64,000 nt of DNA. Source: Bacillus manliponensis. GTDB taxonomy: Bacteria; Bacillota; Bacilli; Bacillales; Bacillaceae_G. The notes under the pieces are model-generated. The model did not search any database, was not told the origin of the DNA, and saw only the letters and a program-made list of their open reading frames with translations. Both the position numbers and the translations under genes were made by a program. The DNA is taken from positions 186,001 to 250,000 of the forward strand of contig NZ_JOTN01000003.1 of assembly GCF_000712595.1 (NCBI RefSeq). Direction: 5' to 3'. Positions 43,457 to 51,886 of this stretch are shown one piece after another; the stretch's first letter is position 1, and each line of letters opens with the position of its first letter.

Positions 43457-44362
43457 TTATGCAGCCTGCGCTTCTTTTTTTTGTTTATGAGGAAGCTCTA
43501 CAAAAATCATGCCTAAGAAAATACAAATGCAACCCAAAATCGCTGCGATTGATAATTGTTCATTTGCGACAAGGACACCAGTAAAGGCAGCAAAAACAGG
43601 CTCCATGGCAAAAATAATTGCTACGCGTGTTGGAGAGGTATGTTTCTGTGCTGATGTTTGAATGAAAAATGCAAGTGATGTTGCAAAAATTGCTGTTAAT
43701 AAAACAGCAAATAAAAAGGAAGCATTCGTCCATAATGCGGTGGAGAATAACTTTTCCCAATCTTCAAATAAAAAAGCGCAAATAGATGAAAAGATTCCAA
43801 CTGCTAACACTTGTGTTGTGCTTAGCATTAGCGGAGAAATTGTTTTGGAAAAGTAGCCGTTAACCAATATATGTGCTGCAAACGCAACCGCGCATCCTAG
43901 CACGAGAAAATCTCCTTTATTTAGATTAAAAGAGTCACCAGCTGTTAGAAAAAAAAGACCGGCTGTAGCGGAAGTAATTCCTAGTATAATGGAAATAGTT
44001 ACTTTCTGTTTTAAGAAAAGAAATGACAATACTGGCACCATTACGATACTAAGTCCTGTTAAAAATCCTGCTTTGGATGATGTTGTATATAATAGCCCAA
44101 ATGTTTGTAGTAAATAGCCACTAAATAGAAAAAAACCAACGATGAATCCTGCTCGTGCACTATGTCCAATATGTTTCTCTCGTTTCTTTCTCATTAAAAT
44201 GAGCTGAATAGCAAGTAAAATGAATCCAGCTAATAAAAAGCGGACCCCGTTAAAGGAAAATGGTCCAACAAAAGACATCGCATTTTGAACGACAACAAAT
44301 GTTGCCCCCCAAATGAAGGCAACAAATAATAACGCAAGAGGTGCAATCCACTCTTTCTTCAC
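43457..44362 (-). CDS. EamA family DMT transporter
   Basis: A 301-aa permease with ten membrane segments in two EamA repeats; typical features include FIWGATFVVVQNAM near residue 17 and KAGFLTGLSIVMVPVLSFLFLKQ near 97. Likely metabolite export; substrate unknown. AGGAGGGAT precedes the ATG; convergent with the DUF6123 gene and probably transcribed after the RNase H gene. Confidence 0.9.
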   Translation of the reverse strand: MKKEWIAPLALLFVAFIWGATFVVVQNAMSFVGPFSFNGVRFLLAGFILLAIQLILMRKKREKHIGHSARAGFIVGFFLFSGYLLQTFGLLYTTSSKAGFLTGLSIVMVPVLSFLFLKQKVTISIILGITSATAGLFFLTAGDSFNLNKGDFLVLGCAVAFAAHILVNGYFSKTISPLMLSTTQVLAVGIFSSICAFLFEDWEKLFSTALWTNASFLFAVLLTAIFATSLAFFIQTSAQKHTSPTRVAIIFAMEPVFAAFTGVLVANEQLSIAAILGCICIFLGMIFVELPHKQKKEAQAA

Positions 44363-44375
44363 AATAATCCCTCCT

Positions 44376-44762
44376 TTAATTTTGCAAAATGGCTTTACGG
44401 GCTAATTCATCTGCAACTTTATTTTGATTGCTTGGAATCCACTTAATAAAAAAAAGATTAAACTCTTTTGTTAGTGCTAAAGCTTCTTCTAAAAGGGGTG
44501 CATATAGTGGATTTTTGACGTATTGCTTTTCGACAGCACGTTCGACAAGCTGAGAGTCTGTTCGAAATGATACAATGCTATAATTATGTTCCCGGCAATA
44601 TTTTAATGCGAGCAAAAAAGCGTGATATTCTGCTTCGTGGTTGCTCATAACGCCAAGTGGAACGGATAGTGAAACGGGCTTGTCAGTGCCTTTAATAAAA
44701 ACCCCAGCGCCGGACGGGCCAGGGTTTCCTTTTGATGCACCATCAATGTATACTTCAATCAA
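44376..44762 (-). CDS. ypeP: RNase HI-like protein
   Basis: A 128-aa RNase H fold protein. All four carboxylates are present: VYIDGASKGNPGPSGAG, NHEAEYHAFLLAL, FRTDSQLVERA and NQNKVADELAR. The start is TTG at 44762, with GGAGG seven bases upstream; a longer version from 44777 would swallow that site. It overlaps nothing but follows the epimerase gene by 15 bases. Confidence 0.88.
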   Translation of the reverse strand: MIEVYIDGASKGNPGPSGAGVFIKGTDKPVSLSVPLGVMSNHEAEYHAFLLALKYCREHNYSIVSFRTDSQLVERAVEKQYVKNPLYAPLLEEALALTKEFNLFFIKWIPSNQNKVADELARKAILQN

Positions 44763-44777
44763 ACGAAAAACCTCCAA

Positions 44778-45650
44778 TTAACCGATTGTTATATCATAGT
44801 GGCATGTAAATGCTTCATTCGCTTGTAGCTTTTGAATTCCCTTCTTTTCTGTTATATCTTTTGCTGGATTTACTTCATCAGCGATACCATACCATGGTTC
44901 AATACATAAAAACGGTGCACCTTCCCCGGGTGTCCATACACCAACAAATGGGAATCCTTCAAAGGAAAATTTCACAAATTTATTGTGATTGTGAGAACGG
45001 ATTGTCATTTCTTGTTTTTTCATATGTTCAAAAATAAGTGCATCATTCTTAAATAAGTCGTATGTAAGTGGTAACTCTGTCGTTTCTTCAGCAATTACAA
45101 CCTTTTTATCTGAAAGAAATGGACCTTCTAATATGCTTGTTTCAAGTGTTTCTTGTTCACTAAAGGATAAATAATAATCTGTAAACGTCTCGCCTTCACG
45201 AAGTGGACAATTGAATCCAGGGTGCCCACCAATTGAGAAGTACATGTTGTTTTTATTTTTGTTTCGTACTTCATATGTAACGCGTAAAGATGTTTCTTCT
45301 AATGTGTAAGAGATAAGTAATTGAAACTCAAATGGATATTTTTGTAGCGTCTCTTCATTGCTTGTTACACTATATGTAATGTTTGTTTCCGTTTGCTCTA
45401 GGATTGTAAAAGTTAAATCACGAGCAAAACCATGTTGCGTTAATGAATAGGATTTACCATCAACGAAATAGGTATCGTTTACTAACCTACCGACAGTTGG
45501 AAATAGTACAGGAGCTCGTCTTCCCCAGTACTTTGCATCTCCTTGCCATAAATATTCTGTATTGTCTTCTTTTAAGCGAATACTTTGTAGTTCTGCACCT
45601 TTTGCAGAGATGGAAACAATTACTTTTTCATTTTCAATTGTAGCGATCAT
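44778..45650 (-). CDS. Aldose 1-epimerase family protein
   Basis: A 290-aa LacX-like galactose mutarotase-fold protein. Seen: GAELQSIRL start region, GRRAPVLFPTVGRL near 45-58, SIGGHPGFNCPL near 150 and PFLCIEPWYG near 253. Acts on hexose or hexose-phosphate anomers; exact substrate unknown. AGGAGG lies ten bases before the ATG at 45650. Confidence 0.9.
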   Translation of the reverse strand: MIATIENEKVIVSISAKGAELQSIRLKEDNTEYLWQGDAKYWGRRAPVLFPTVGRLVNDTYFVDGKSYSLTQHGFARDLTFTILEQTETNITYSVTSNEETLQKYPFEFQLLISYTLEETSLRVTYEVRNKNKNNMYFSIGGHPGFNCPLREGETFTDYYLSFSEQETLETSILEGPFLSDKKVVIAEETTELPLTYDLFKNDALIFEHMKKQEMTIRSHNHNKFVKFSFEGFPFVGVWTPGEGAPFLCIEPWYGIADEVNPAKDITEKKGIQKLQANEAFTCHYDITIG

Positions 45651-45823
45651 AAAATGGAACCTCCTAGGATTAATAAATATGTAGAAAATCATGAAAACAG
45701 AGAATAAAGTAGGTAGGTTCTCATTATTTCCGTATGTTTGAAAATACATTGTGAGACAGTCAAAGATAATGACAGCTACAATGCATGGAGTAACCTTCTC
45801 TTTAATTTAAAACACAAATCTTT

Positions 45824-45919
45824 TTTATCCCGCATTAACAGCCCGTGAAAGCCCGATTAGTCGGGCTGACACTCAGTGGGGGATGAAGAAAACCTCCACT
45901 CAGTGAAGTTTCACTTTAT
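45824..45919 (+). repeat. bcr1 repeat, truncated copy G
   Basis: A 96-bp copy with TTTAT at both ends. CCGCATTAAC joins directly to AGCCCGTGAAAGCCCG, so the whole left hairpin arm is missing while the right one is intact. Confidence 0.82.
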
Positions 45920-46027
45920 TCTATTATACGTTCTCATGTAAAAAAAGAATAGTTTTACGATGAAAAGAGTAGTTGACGGATGTATGACTTTCCCTTAAAA
46001 TATACATTCGGTATTGCTATATTATTT

Positions 46028-46066
46028 CGTGGTTCGAAACCATCCCACGTAAAAAAAACTAAGGAG
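46028..46066 (+). ncRNA. preQ1-I riboswitch
   Basis: CGTGGTTCGAAACCATCCCACG followed by TAAAAAAAACTAAGGAG matches the class I preQ1 aptamer: short stem, A-rich tail forming the pseudoknot, then the ribosome site AAGGAG inside the 3' end. Architecture implies translational repression of queT by preQ1. Confidence 0.92.
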
Positions 46067-46075
46067 ATTTGCAGC

Positions 46076-46561
46076 ATGAATATTAAAACACTAGTTGGTA
46101 ATGGAATTTTAGCGGCATTATATATCGCTGTGTCCATGCTAATTCAACCATTTGGGTTTACGAATATACAATTTCGTGTTTCTGAGATGTTTAACCATCT
46201 CATCGTATTTAATAAAAAGTACATTTATGGCATCGTATTAGGTGTATTTTTAACAAACTTATTTTTCTCACCCATGGTTGCATATGATCTTGTATTTGGA
46301 GTAGGACAATCAATCGTTGCATTACTTTGTACAATTTTCTCGATGCGTTTTATTGAAGGAGTATGGGCACGTATGGCTTTTAACACACTTGTCTTTACGT
46401 TTACGATGTTCTTCATTGCAATTGAGTTAAATATGGCATTTGATTTACCATTTTTCTTTACATGGTTTACATGTGCAGCTGGTGAACTTATTGTTATGAC
46501 AGTTGGTGCGCCGCTTATGTATTATTTAAATAAACGTGTACAATTTAAACGATTTGTGTAA
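46076..46561 (+). CDS. queT: Queuosine precursor transporter QueT
   Basis: A 161-aa ECF-type substrate-binding membrane protein with about five segments (MLIQPFGFTNIQFRVSEMFNHL near the start). Imports preQ0/preQ1 for tRNA queuosine synthesis. The ATG at 46076 lies ten bases after the preQ1 riboswitch; the upstream in-frame extension would cover the riboswitch. Confidence 0.94.
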   Translation: MNIKTLVGNGILAALYIAVSMLIQPFGFTNIQFRVSEMFNHLIVFNKKYIYGIVLGVFLTNLFFSPMVAYDLVFGVGQSIVALLCTIFSMRFIEGVWARMAFNTLVFTFTMFFIAIELNMAFDLPFFFTWFTCAAGELIVMTVGAPLMYYLNKRVQFKRFV

Positions 46562-46562
46562 T

Positions 46563-46598
46563 GGAAGCTTTCCTCTTTAATAAGGGGAAAGCTTTTTT
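46563..46598 (+). terminator. queT terminator
   Basis: AAGCTTTCC / GGAAAGCTT stem followed by six T. Confidence 0.88.
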
Positions 46599-46697
46599 GT
46601 TCGAATAGAAAGATACGTAGGCTGGTAAAATAGGATAAAATGGTCATGTAATATTTGGAATGAGGGCTATTAAATTGCATGAAAAAGGGGAAGTACG

Positions 46698-47357
46698 ATG
46701 AAATATAAAATTACGTGGTTGTATCGTGCCAAAACAGGTTTAGAAACAAATTTGGAAACAGATTACTTTTCACTAGAAGAAGCGCTACAATTGGCTGTTG
46801 ATTTTGAAAAAACAGGTAGAGTGAAAGAGCTGTTCTTTTATGATGAAAGAGGAACAGAGTGGACACAGAAGGAAGCGAAGAAATTAAGTAAGCAAGTGGA
46901 AGAAGAACCACAAGAAGTCATTATATACTTTGATGGTGGTTATGATACTAATACGAAAGAAGCAGGTATTGGAGTTAGTTTGTATTATCAAAAACAAAAA
47001 AAGACTTATCGTATGCGCCGTAATGCTTACATAGAAGGAATATATGATAATAATGAAGCGGAATATGCAGCTCTTTTATATGGTATGCATATGCTTGAAG
47101 AAGTTGGTGTGAAGTATGAAACTGTTACTCTTCGTGGCGATTCGCATGTTGTTTTACAACAATTATCTGGCGAATGGCCATGTTATGAAGAGCGCTTTAA
47201 TCATTATTTAGATCAAATTCAGCAAATTGGGGAACAGTTAAAGATAAAACTTGTATGTGAACCTATTTCTCGAAAACAAAATAAAGAAGCCCATCAATTA
47301 GCAACGCAAGCATTAGAAGGAACAAGTATTGATAGTCATATAGAACTTACAGAATAG
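46698..47357 (+). CDS. RNase H-like domain protein with N-terminal extension
   Basis: A 219-aa protein: about 70 N-terminal residues (MKYKITWLYRAKTG..., a small substrate-sensing-like domain), then an RNase H fold with IYFDGGYDTNTKEAGIGV, NNEAEYAALLYG and LRGDSHVVLQQL. The fourth position reads NKEAHQLA, with His where the paralogue has Asp, so activity may differ. Followed closely by ypeQ. Confidence 0.85.
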   Translation: MKYKITWLYRAKTGLETNLETDYFSLEEALQLAVDFEKTGRVKELFFYDERGTEWTQKEAKKLSKQVEEEPQEVIIYFDGGYDTNTKEAGIGVSLYYQKQKKTYRMRRNAYIEGIYDNNEAEYAALLYGMHMLEEVGVKYETVTLRGDSHVVLQQLSGEWPCYEERFNHYLDQIQQIGEQLKIKLVCEPISRKQNKEAHQLATQALEGTSIDSHIELTE

Positions 47358-47370
47358 GAGTGCAAGCGGA

Positions 47371-47547
47371 GTGGAACGTAAACAGTTAATTACAGAAGTA
47401 AATGATTTATTAGAAACGTATTGCGATGGTTGCTTTTTGCAAAAACACTTTCGAAAAGAACATAATAAATATTACGCCCACTCCTTTTGTATTCGTGAGT
47501 GTACAGTTGGAGCGAAACTAAAAGAGTACGGAGAACGATTATCTTAA
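47371..47547 (+). CDS. ypeQ: Zinc-finger microprotein, YpeQ-like
   Basis: A 58-aa protein from a GTG start: MERKQLITEVNDLLETYCDG, with Cys18, Cys21, Cys40 and Cys44 plus nearby His residues, the C-x2-C...C-x3-C arrangement of the small zinc-finger family represented by YpeQ. AGGAG lies ten bases upstream, inside the end of the RNase H gene, implying coupling. Confidence 0.78.
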   Translation: MERKQLITEVNDLLETYCDGCFLQKHFRKEHNKYYAHSFCIRECTVGAKLKEYGERLS

Positions 47548-47551
47548 AACA

Positions 47552-47588
47552 GGAAAACATCCAGAGAATTGTCTCTGGATGTTTTTTA
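47552..47588. terminator. Bidirectional terminator ypeQ/DUF2564 gene
   Basis: AAAACATCCAGAGA / TCTCTGGATGTTTT, four-base loop, T on both sides, between convergent genes. Confidence 0.9.
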
Positions 47589-47834
47589 ATGCTTTGCTTC
47601 ATGAAGTTGATGTTCACATTTCTCTAGTTTTGCTTCTTGTTCTGTTAAGAATGGAGTGTCTAAATCGGTTGCTACTTCCTTCATTGTTTCAAGTTGTGAG
47701 CGAGCTGCTTCTACTACCGTTGTAGCGTACTGTAATGATTCAGGATCCATTGATACTGTTGCGGAACCAACCATTTTTTGAGCCGCTTCGACGCGAAACT
47801 TTACTTCTTCAAAATCATTTACAGGTGAACCCAT
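47586..47834 (-). CDS. Small helical protein, DUF2564-like
   Basis: An 82-aa protein: FEEVKFRVEAAQKMVGSATVSMDPESLQYATTVVEAAR is the recognisable core, which I associate with DUF2564. Function unknown. AAAGGAGGATATACA precedes the ATG at 47834. Confidence 0.75.
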   Translation of the reverse strand: MGSPVNDFEEVKFRVEAAQKMVGSATVSMDPESLQYATTVVEAARSQLETMKEVATDLDTPFLTEQEAKLEKCEHQLHEAKH

Positions 47835-47905
47835 TGTATATCCTCCTTTACATTCTCGTCTCAACTAGTTTCCGCTTGGCCAAAAAGAAATATACAAGAG
47901 AACAC

Positions 47906-47939
47906 GAAAAGGAGGTTACCGAAAAGGTAACCTCCTGTT
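47906..47939 (-). terminator. Terminator of the cold shock gene
   Basis: AGGAGGTTACC / GGTAACCTCCT perfect stem; on the minus strand followed by TTTTCG. Confidence 0.8.
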
Positions 47940-47949
47940 ATATAGCGAA

Positions 47950-48147
47950 TTACAGTTTTACTACGTTAGCAGCTTGAGGTCCGCGGTTTCCTTCTACGAT
48001 TTCAAAAGAAACTTCTTGACCTTCCTCTAAAGCTTTGTAACCGTCGCCTTGGATAGCTGTGAAGTGTACGAATACATCTTCAGCACCTTCAATTTCGATA
48101 AAACCGAAACCTTTTTCGTTATTAAACCATTTTACTTTTCCTTGCAT
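47950..48147 (-). CDS. Cold shock protein (CspA family)
   Basis: A 65-aa single-stranded nucleic acid-binding protein: [19 protein letters not shown] with both RNP motifs (KGFGFIEI and DVFVHF). Start 48147 with AGGAGGAAATG upstream; an upstream in-frame start would lie in the leader. Downstream terminator present. Confidence 0.96.
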   Translation of the reverse strand: MQGKVKWFNNEKGFGFIEIEGAEDVFVHFTAIQGDGYKALEEGQEVSFEIVEGNRGPQAANVVKL

Positions 48148-48294
48148 GTTACATTTCCTCCTAAAAGACAAATAACTTTCTCATTTAAAGGAATAAAGGG
48201 AGATAAGCAAATTCAAAAATTAAAATTGCTATATTCTCGAATATTCTGCTAAATGATAATCCCAATATACACGATATGGGAGAATTTAGTCAAG
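48148..48294 (-). promoter_or_regulatory. Cold shock gene promoter and long leader
   Basis: On the minus strand TTGACT (48294-48289), 18-base spacer, TATATT (48270-48265) give a start near 48258 and a leader of about 110 bases, typical of thermosensitive csp messages. Confidence 0.6.
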
Positions 48295-48411
48295 TAAGCG
48301 TTTTATTTTTTGTTTATTTTGTTCATAAATATCATAAATGTTAGGGGTGGTATAGTACAACCTGTTTTATTCGTATAGTGGAACGAGAGCTTTACATAGG
48401 GGAGTGATAAA

Positions 48412-49140
48412 ATGAAACAATCATACTTATTGGATAATACAGATATGAAAATAAGAGAAGATATTCCATCTTGGGTAGGAGAAGAGTTTCATACATTTTC
48501 AAGCGTTGTATTAGATAAGGAATTTCCTTGTTATTTTGGTTTAACGGCGCTTAAGAAAAACGAGTTACGTTATTCATTTTTAGCTCATAACGATTGGGAG
48601 CACTTACCAGAAACGATGCTTGCATTTTTGCGTTTAATGGAAGAGGATACGAGTGTGAGAAGGGGATTTTTCTTGTTTGTTGAGCCGGAAAAAGAAATAT
48701 GTTCTCTTGAATATTACCGAGCATACTTTTGGAGAATACTGCAGTATTTACATGAAAAAGATGAAAGGCCGTGGCCAAATCATATTCCAGAAAATCCAGA
48801 TCATCATTTATGGGAATTTTCTTTTGGAGGAGAAGCGATGTTTGCATTTGCCAATGCACCTGCTTATAAACAAAGAAGAACGAGAAATCTTGGGGATTCC
48901 ATGGTCGTTGGGTTTCAGCCACGTATTATTTTCGATGGATTAGAAGGTGATCGTCCAAAAGGGGCTTATTCAAGGCAGATGGTACGAGAACGTGTGGAGA
49001 AATGGGATCAGTTACCAAAGCATCCGAACATTAGCCACTACGGTGATCCGAATCATCGAGAATGGAAACAATACTTTATTGGTGATGATTGTGAGCCGAG
49101 TGCAGGAAAATGTCCATTTTATCATAAAATAGAAAAGTAA
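48412..49140 (+). CDS. YqcI/YcgG family protein
   Basis: A 242-aa protein of unknown function. Conserved-looking blocks are FPCYFGLTALKKNELRYSFL near 37-56, HHLWEFSFGGEAMFAFANAPAY near 130-151 and the C-terminal GKCPFYHKI. Contains paired Cys and several His, so metal binding is possible. GGGGAGTGATAAA precedes the ATG. Confidence 0.88.
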   Translation: MKQSYLLDNTDMKIREDIPSWVGEEFHTFSSVVLDKEFPCYFGLTALKKNELRYSFLAHNDWEHLPETMLAFLRLMEEDTSVRRGFFLFVEPEKEICSLEYYRAYFWRILQYLHEKDERPWPNHIPENPDHHLWEFSFGGEAMFAFANAPAYKQRRTRNLGDSMVVGFQPRIIFDGLEGDRPKGAYSRQMVRERVEKWDQLPKHPNISHYGDPNHREWKQYFIGDDCEPSAGKCPFYHKIEK

Positions 49141-49150
49141 ACTGCATATA

Positions 49151-49180
49151 CAAAAAGCGAGGATAGCCTCGCTTTTTTGT
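49151..49180 (+). terminator. Terminator of the YqcI/YcgG gene
   Basis: AAAAAGCGAGG / CCTCGCTTTTTT, four-base loop. Confidence 0.9.
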
Positions 49181-49271
49181 ATATTTTATGTAAAAAAGGA
49201 AATTTTAATTGTGTATATTTTTATAAAGTTCTCACTATGTATTAATAAAAAAGGACAGAAAGGATAACGTG

Positions 49272-49904
49272 ATGTTTGGAGTTATTATACAGCAAATTGT
49301 ACTTGGAGTTTCACTAGCTGCTCCCGTTGGACCAATTAATATTGAAATGATAAAACGTGGTGTTCAGAAAGGGTTTTGGCACGCTTGGATTGTTGGAATT
49401 GGTGGAATGAGCGCCGATATTTTATTTATGCTTCTTATTTATTTTGGTCTTTCTTCTATGTTTATGTATACATATGTACAAGCGGTGATGTATTGCTTCG
49501 GTTTCTTTTTATTATTTTATCTCGGTTTTCAAAATGTAAAACAAGGAATTTCTAAGGAAGATATGGAATATAAAAAAGAAGAGATAGGTGGACTTCACCA
49601 TTCGTATATGATGGGATTTTTGATTGCGATATCGAATCCACTTAACCTTGTGTTTTGGTTTGGTGTATATGGAAGTACACTTAGCTCATTATTAACAAAA
49701 GTCAGTCAAACAGAAGCGCTTTTATATAGTTTTTGTATTGTAGTAGGAATCATTTTGTGGAACCTTAATATTGCTTTTTCGGTTCATTTTGGACGAACAT
49801 TATTTCGTCCAAGAGCGCTGAGTTACATTACAGCAGGGGCAGGTGTTATTTTAGTAGCATATTCGATTCATTTCGCTTACAAAGCTTTGCAATTGTTTAT
49901 ATAA
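49272..49904 (+). CDS. LysE family amino acid exporter
   Basis: A 210-aa permease with about six membrane segments and the LysE signature VSLAAPVGPINIEMIKRGVQKG (near 11-33) and AISNPLNLVFWFGVYG near 117. Probably exports amino acids or homoserine lactone-like compounds; substrate unknown. The ATG at 49272 is preferred to the GTG three bases earlier because of AAAGGA spacing. Confidence 0.92.
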   Translation: MFGVIIQQIVLGVSLAAPVGPINIEMIKRGVQKGFWHAWIVGIGGMSADILFMLLIYFGLSSMFMYTYVQAVMYCFGFFLLFYLGFQNVKQGISKEDMEYKKEEIGGLHHSYMMGFLIAISNPLNLVFWFGVYGSTLSSLLTKVSQTEALLYSFCIVVGIILWNLNIAFSVHFGRTLFRPRALSYITAGAGVILVAYSIHFAYKALQLFI

Positions 49905-49922
49905 CATGAAGGGGAGATTTTT

Positions 49923-50228
49923 ATGTATCGAACCATAGTCAAAGGAAAAGAAATTATCATTACATTGTCACCAAAACTTCGAAAAGAGGTTACGAATCGT
50001 GATGCATTATATGAAGCGATTCTTACCGTTACCGAACGTGTACTTCAAACGAAACAAGTAACGTTAGCTGTGAATAATGAAGAATTTGGTCTTATTATAG
50101 GTGAAGTGCAACATGGGAAAGTAACTGTATTTGCAGTTGAACATATTATTCCGAGAGATAATATTTTTGGAGATAGAAGTTTTACAGCCGTTACAGATGA
50201 GAAATTGCCTCATATAAATGAACAGTAA
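49923..50228 (+). CDS. Hypothetical protein (101 aa)
   Basis: Small beta-rich soluble protein (IVKGKEIIITLSPKL, VTLAVNNEEFGLIIGEV, GKVTVFAVEHIIPRDN). No family recognised. Follows the LysE gene by 18 bases with AGGGGAGA before the ATG, so probably cotranscribed. Confidence 0.7.
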   Translation: MYRTIVKGKEIIITLSPKLRKEVTNRDALYEAILTVTERVLQTKQVTLAVNNEEFGLIIGEVQHGKVTVFAVEHIIPRDNIFGDRSFTAVTDEKLPHINEQ

Positions 50229-50291
50229 AAGAGATTTATAAAGTAAAAATTTAATTCGTGGGACTTGATCATCCATGAATTGTTAGTTGGA

Positions 50292-50324
50292 CCAGTCGTA
50301 ACGCTTTTCGTTACGGCTGTTTTC
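50292..50324 (+). terminator. Hairpin before the fatty acid hydroxylase gene
   Basis: CAGTCGTAACG / CGTTACGGCTG stem followed by TTTTC; separates it from the 101-aa gene. Confidence 0.7.
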
Positions 50325-50345
50325 ATGAACAAGGAGGAGAATGAG

Positions 50346-50975
50346 ATGAAGCGAGTAATAAAAGAATTCTTTTTGCAACATGATATTATCATTATGTTTG
50401 GAATCATGCTTGCCTTTTTTATTGTATTACAAGAAAAGTTATTTACAGGAACGGCATTGCTGTCACTCTTAGTAGGTATTATTTTTTATACACTTAATGA
50501 ATATGTAACACATCGTTTTTTATTTCATTTAAAACCGCCAAAAAATCCAATTTTATTAAAGTTATTAAAACGTCTTCATTATGATCACCACGTATATCCA
50601 GATGATTTACGATTACTTTTCTTACCGATATGGTATAGTTTACCACTCTTTGCAATTTGGCTGTATGCACTGTATCTTTTTACAGGAAGCATAACCATTG
50701 TCCTTTCATTTGGCATTGGTATGATTGGAATGTTCCTCATGTATGAATGGAAACACTACATTGCCCATCGTCCAATTCGTCCCATAACACGTTTTGGACG
50801 ATGGCTGAAAAAACAACATATATTGCATCATTACAAAAATGAAAATTATTGGTTTGGTGTATCGAATCCGTTTTATGATTTTTTATTTGGGACATATAAG
50901 GAAGGAAAAGATGTAAAACTGAGTGAAACAGCACGGAATTTAGAGAAAGAAAAGAACAATACTTCTACGTTTTGA
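50346..50975 (+). CDS. Fatty acid hydroxylase superfamily membrane protein
   Basis: A 209-aa membrane protein with four hydrophobic segments and the di-iron histidine clusters: HRFLFH (near 57), HYDHH (near 80), HYIAH (near 140) and HILHH (near 160). Likely hydroxylates or desaturates a lipid; substrate unknown. AAGGAGGAG precedes the ATG at 50346; longer in-frame versions run through the upstream hairpin. Confidence 0.9.
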   Translation: MKRVIKEFFLQHDIIIMFGIMLAFFIVLQEKLFTGTALLSLLVGIIFYTLNEYVTHRFLFHLKPPKNPILLKLLKRLHYDHHVYPDDLRLLFLPIWYSLPLFAIWLYALYLFTGSITIVLSFGIGMIGMFLMYEWKHYIAHRPIRPITRFGRWLKKQHILHHYKNENYWFGVSNPFYDFLFGTYKEGKDVKLSETARNLEKEKNNTSTF

Positions 50976-50992
50976 ATTAGGGGGGACGTTGT

Positions 50993-51047
50993 AAAACCTA
51001 CTTATTAGGTATTGTAAAACATCTGATGAGTAGGTTTTTGTTTTTTG
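50993..51047 (+). terminator. Terminator of the hydroxylase gene
   Basis: AAAACCTACT / AGTAGGTTTT long-looped stem with T-run. Confidence 0.75.
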
Positions 51048-51194
51048 ATCACGTACAATGCTTGAAAAAGCTTAAGGAATATTTATCCTATAAAAATTTT
51101 AAAAATATTTTATCGTCTATATTATATAATAATTAGGGATTTTATTTTTAAAAAAAGGGGGGGAATGGTGAGAAATAAGGATTGATTTTTATAA

Positions 51195-51800
51195 TTACGG
51201 GAGTAAGACTTGAAATTCTTGACTTGTATATTGTGTTCCTAACTCAGTATGTAGAATGAGTCTTTTTGCGTGTGAATATAAGTGATATCCTATTAATTGT
51301 TGTTGTAGAAGAGTCTTGTTCTAATAGGTTTATTCGTTCTTCTATAGTTGATTTTGAGGAATGTGGTTTGTATTTGTTTAAAAGATATTAGAACGGGTAT
51401 TTGCCTTCTATATAAGCCGTTGTACATATTGTATACTTACTCGAAGCCTTTGTTTTAATAGGCTTTGATAAACCCTAGGTACAATATAATGATTTCCACT
51501 CTTTTGATGAAATGGTATAATCTTTTTGGTTAATTCTTCATTTCTATAACTACGTTTTGAATCTGTTTTGTGCTGAGATTGGTAATAAGAACCTCTCGCT
51601 ATTCCAAGAGTTTGACACATTGTACGAATAGAGTGTGTTTCTTTTTTAATCTCATTTTCCTTTTTTAGGAGAAGTGTTTCTTTCTGTATTCATTTTAGAT
51701 CTTTTGGAGTCATTTCTTCCTCATTAAACGTTCTGAATGATATAATTCAACAACCATCTTTTAAATTTTTCTTTAAATTTCTTGTTTGCCATATGGACAC
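51195..51800 (-). pseudogene. Wrecked IS3-family transposase (orfA and orfB remnants)
   Basis: On the minus strand: an orfA start MANKKFKEKFK at about 51789, then frameshift and a large deletion; an orfB N-terminus MCQTLGIARGSYYQSQHKTDSKRSYRNEEL (51620-51408); and a catalytic-core scrap RLILHTELGTQYTSQEF (about 51262-51195), the usual HTDLG reading HTEL. Much of the integrase core is missing and frames are broken. Left-end sequence GTGTCCATATG recurs at 51788 and 51838. Confidence 0.8.
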
Positions 51801-51886
51801 CGTCTTCTTGAAATCCATTGTAAGGACTTAACTAAGTTGTGTCCATATGACTATGTTAACTCTAGTATTTTACAAGATATTATGTA

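Noticed and set aside
45980-46075. N-terminal extension of QueT
   Set aside because: It overlaps the preQ1 riboswitch; AAGGAG lies just before the ATG at 46076.
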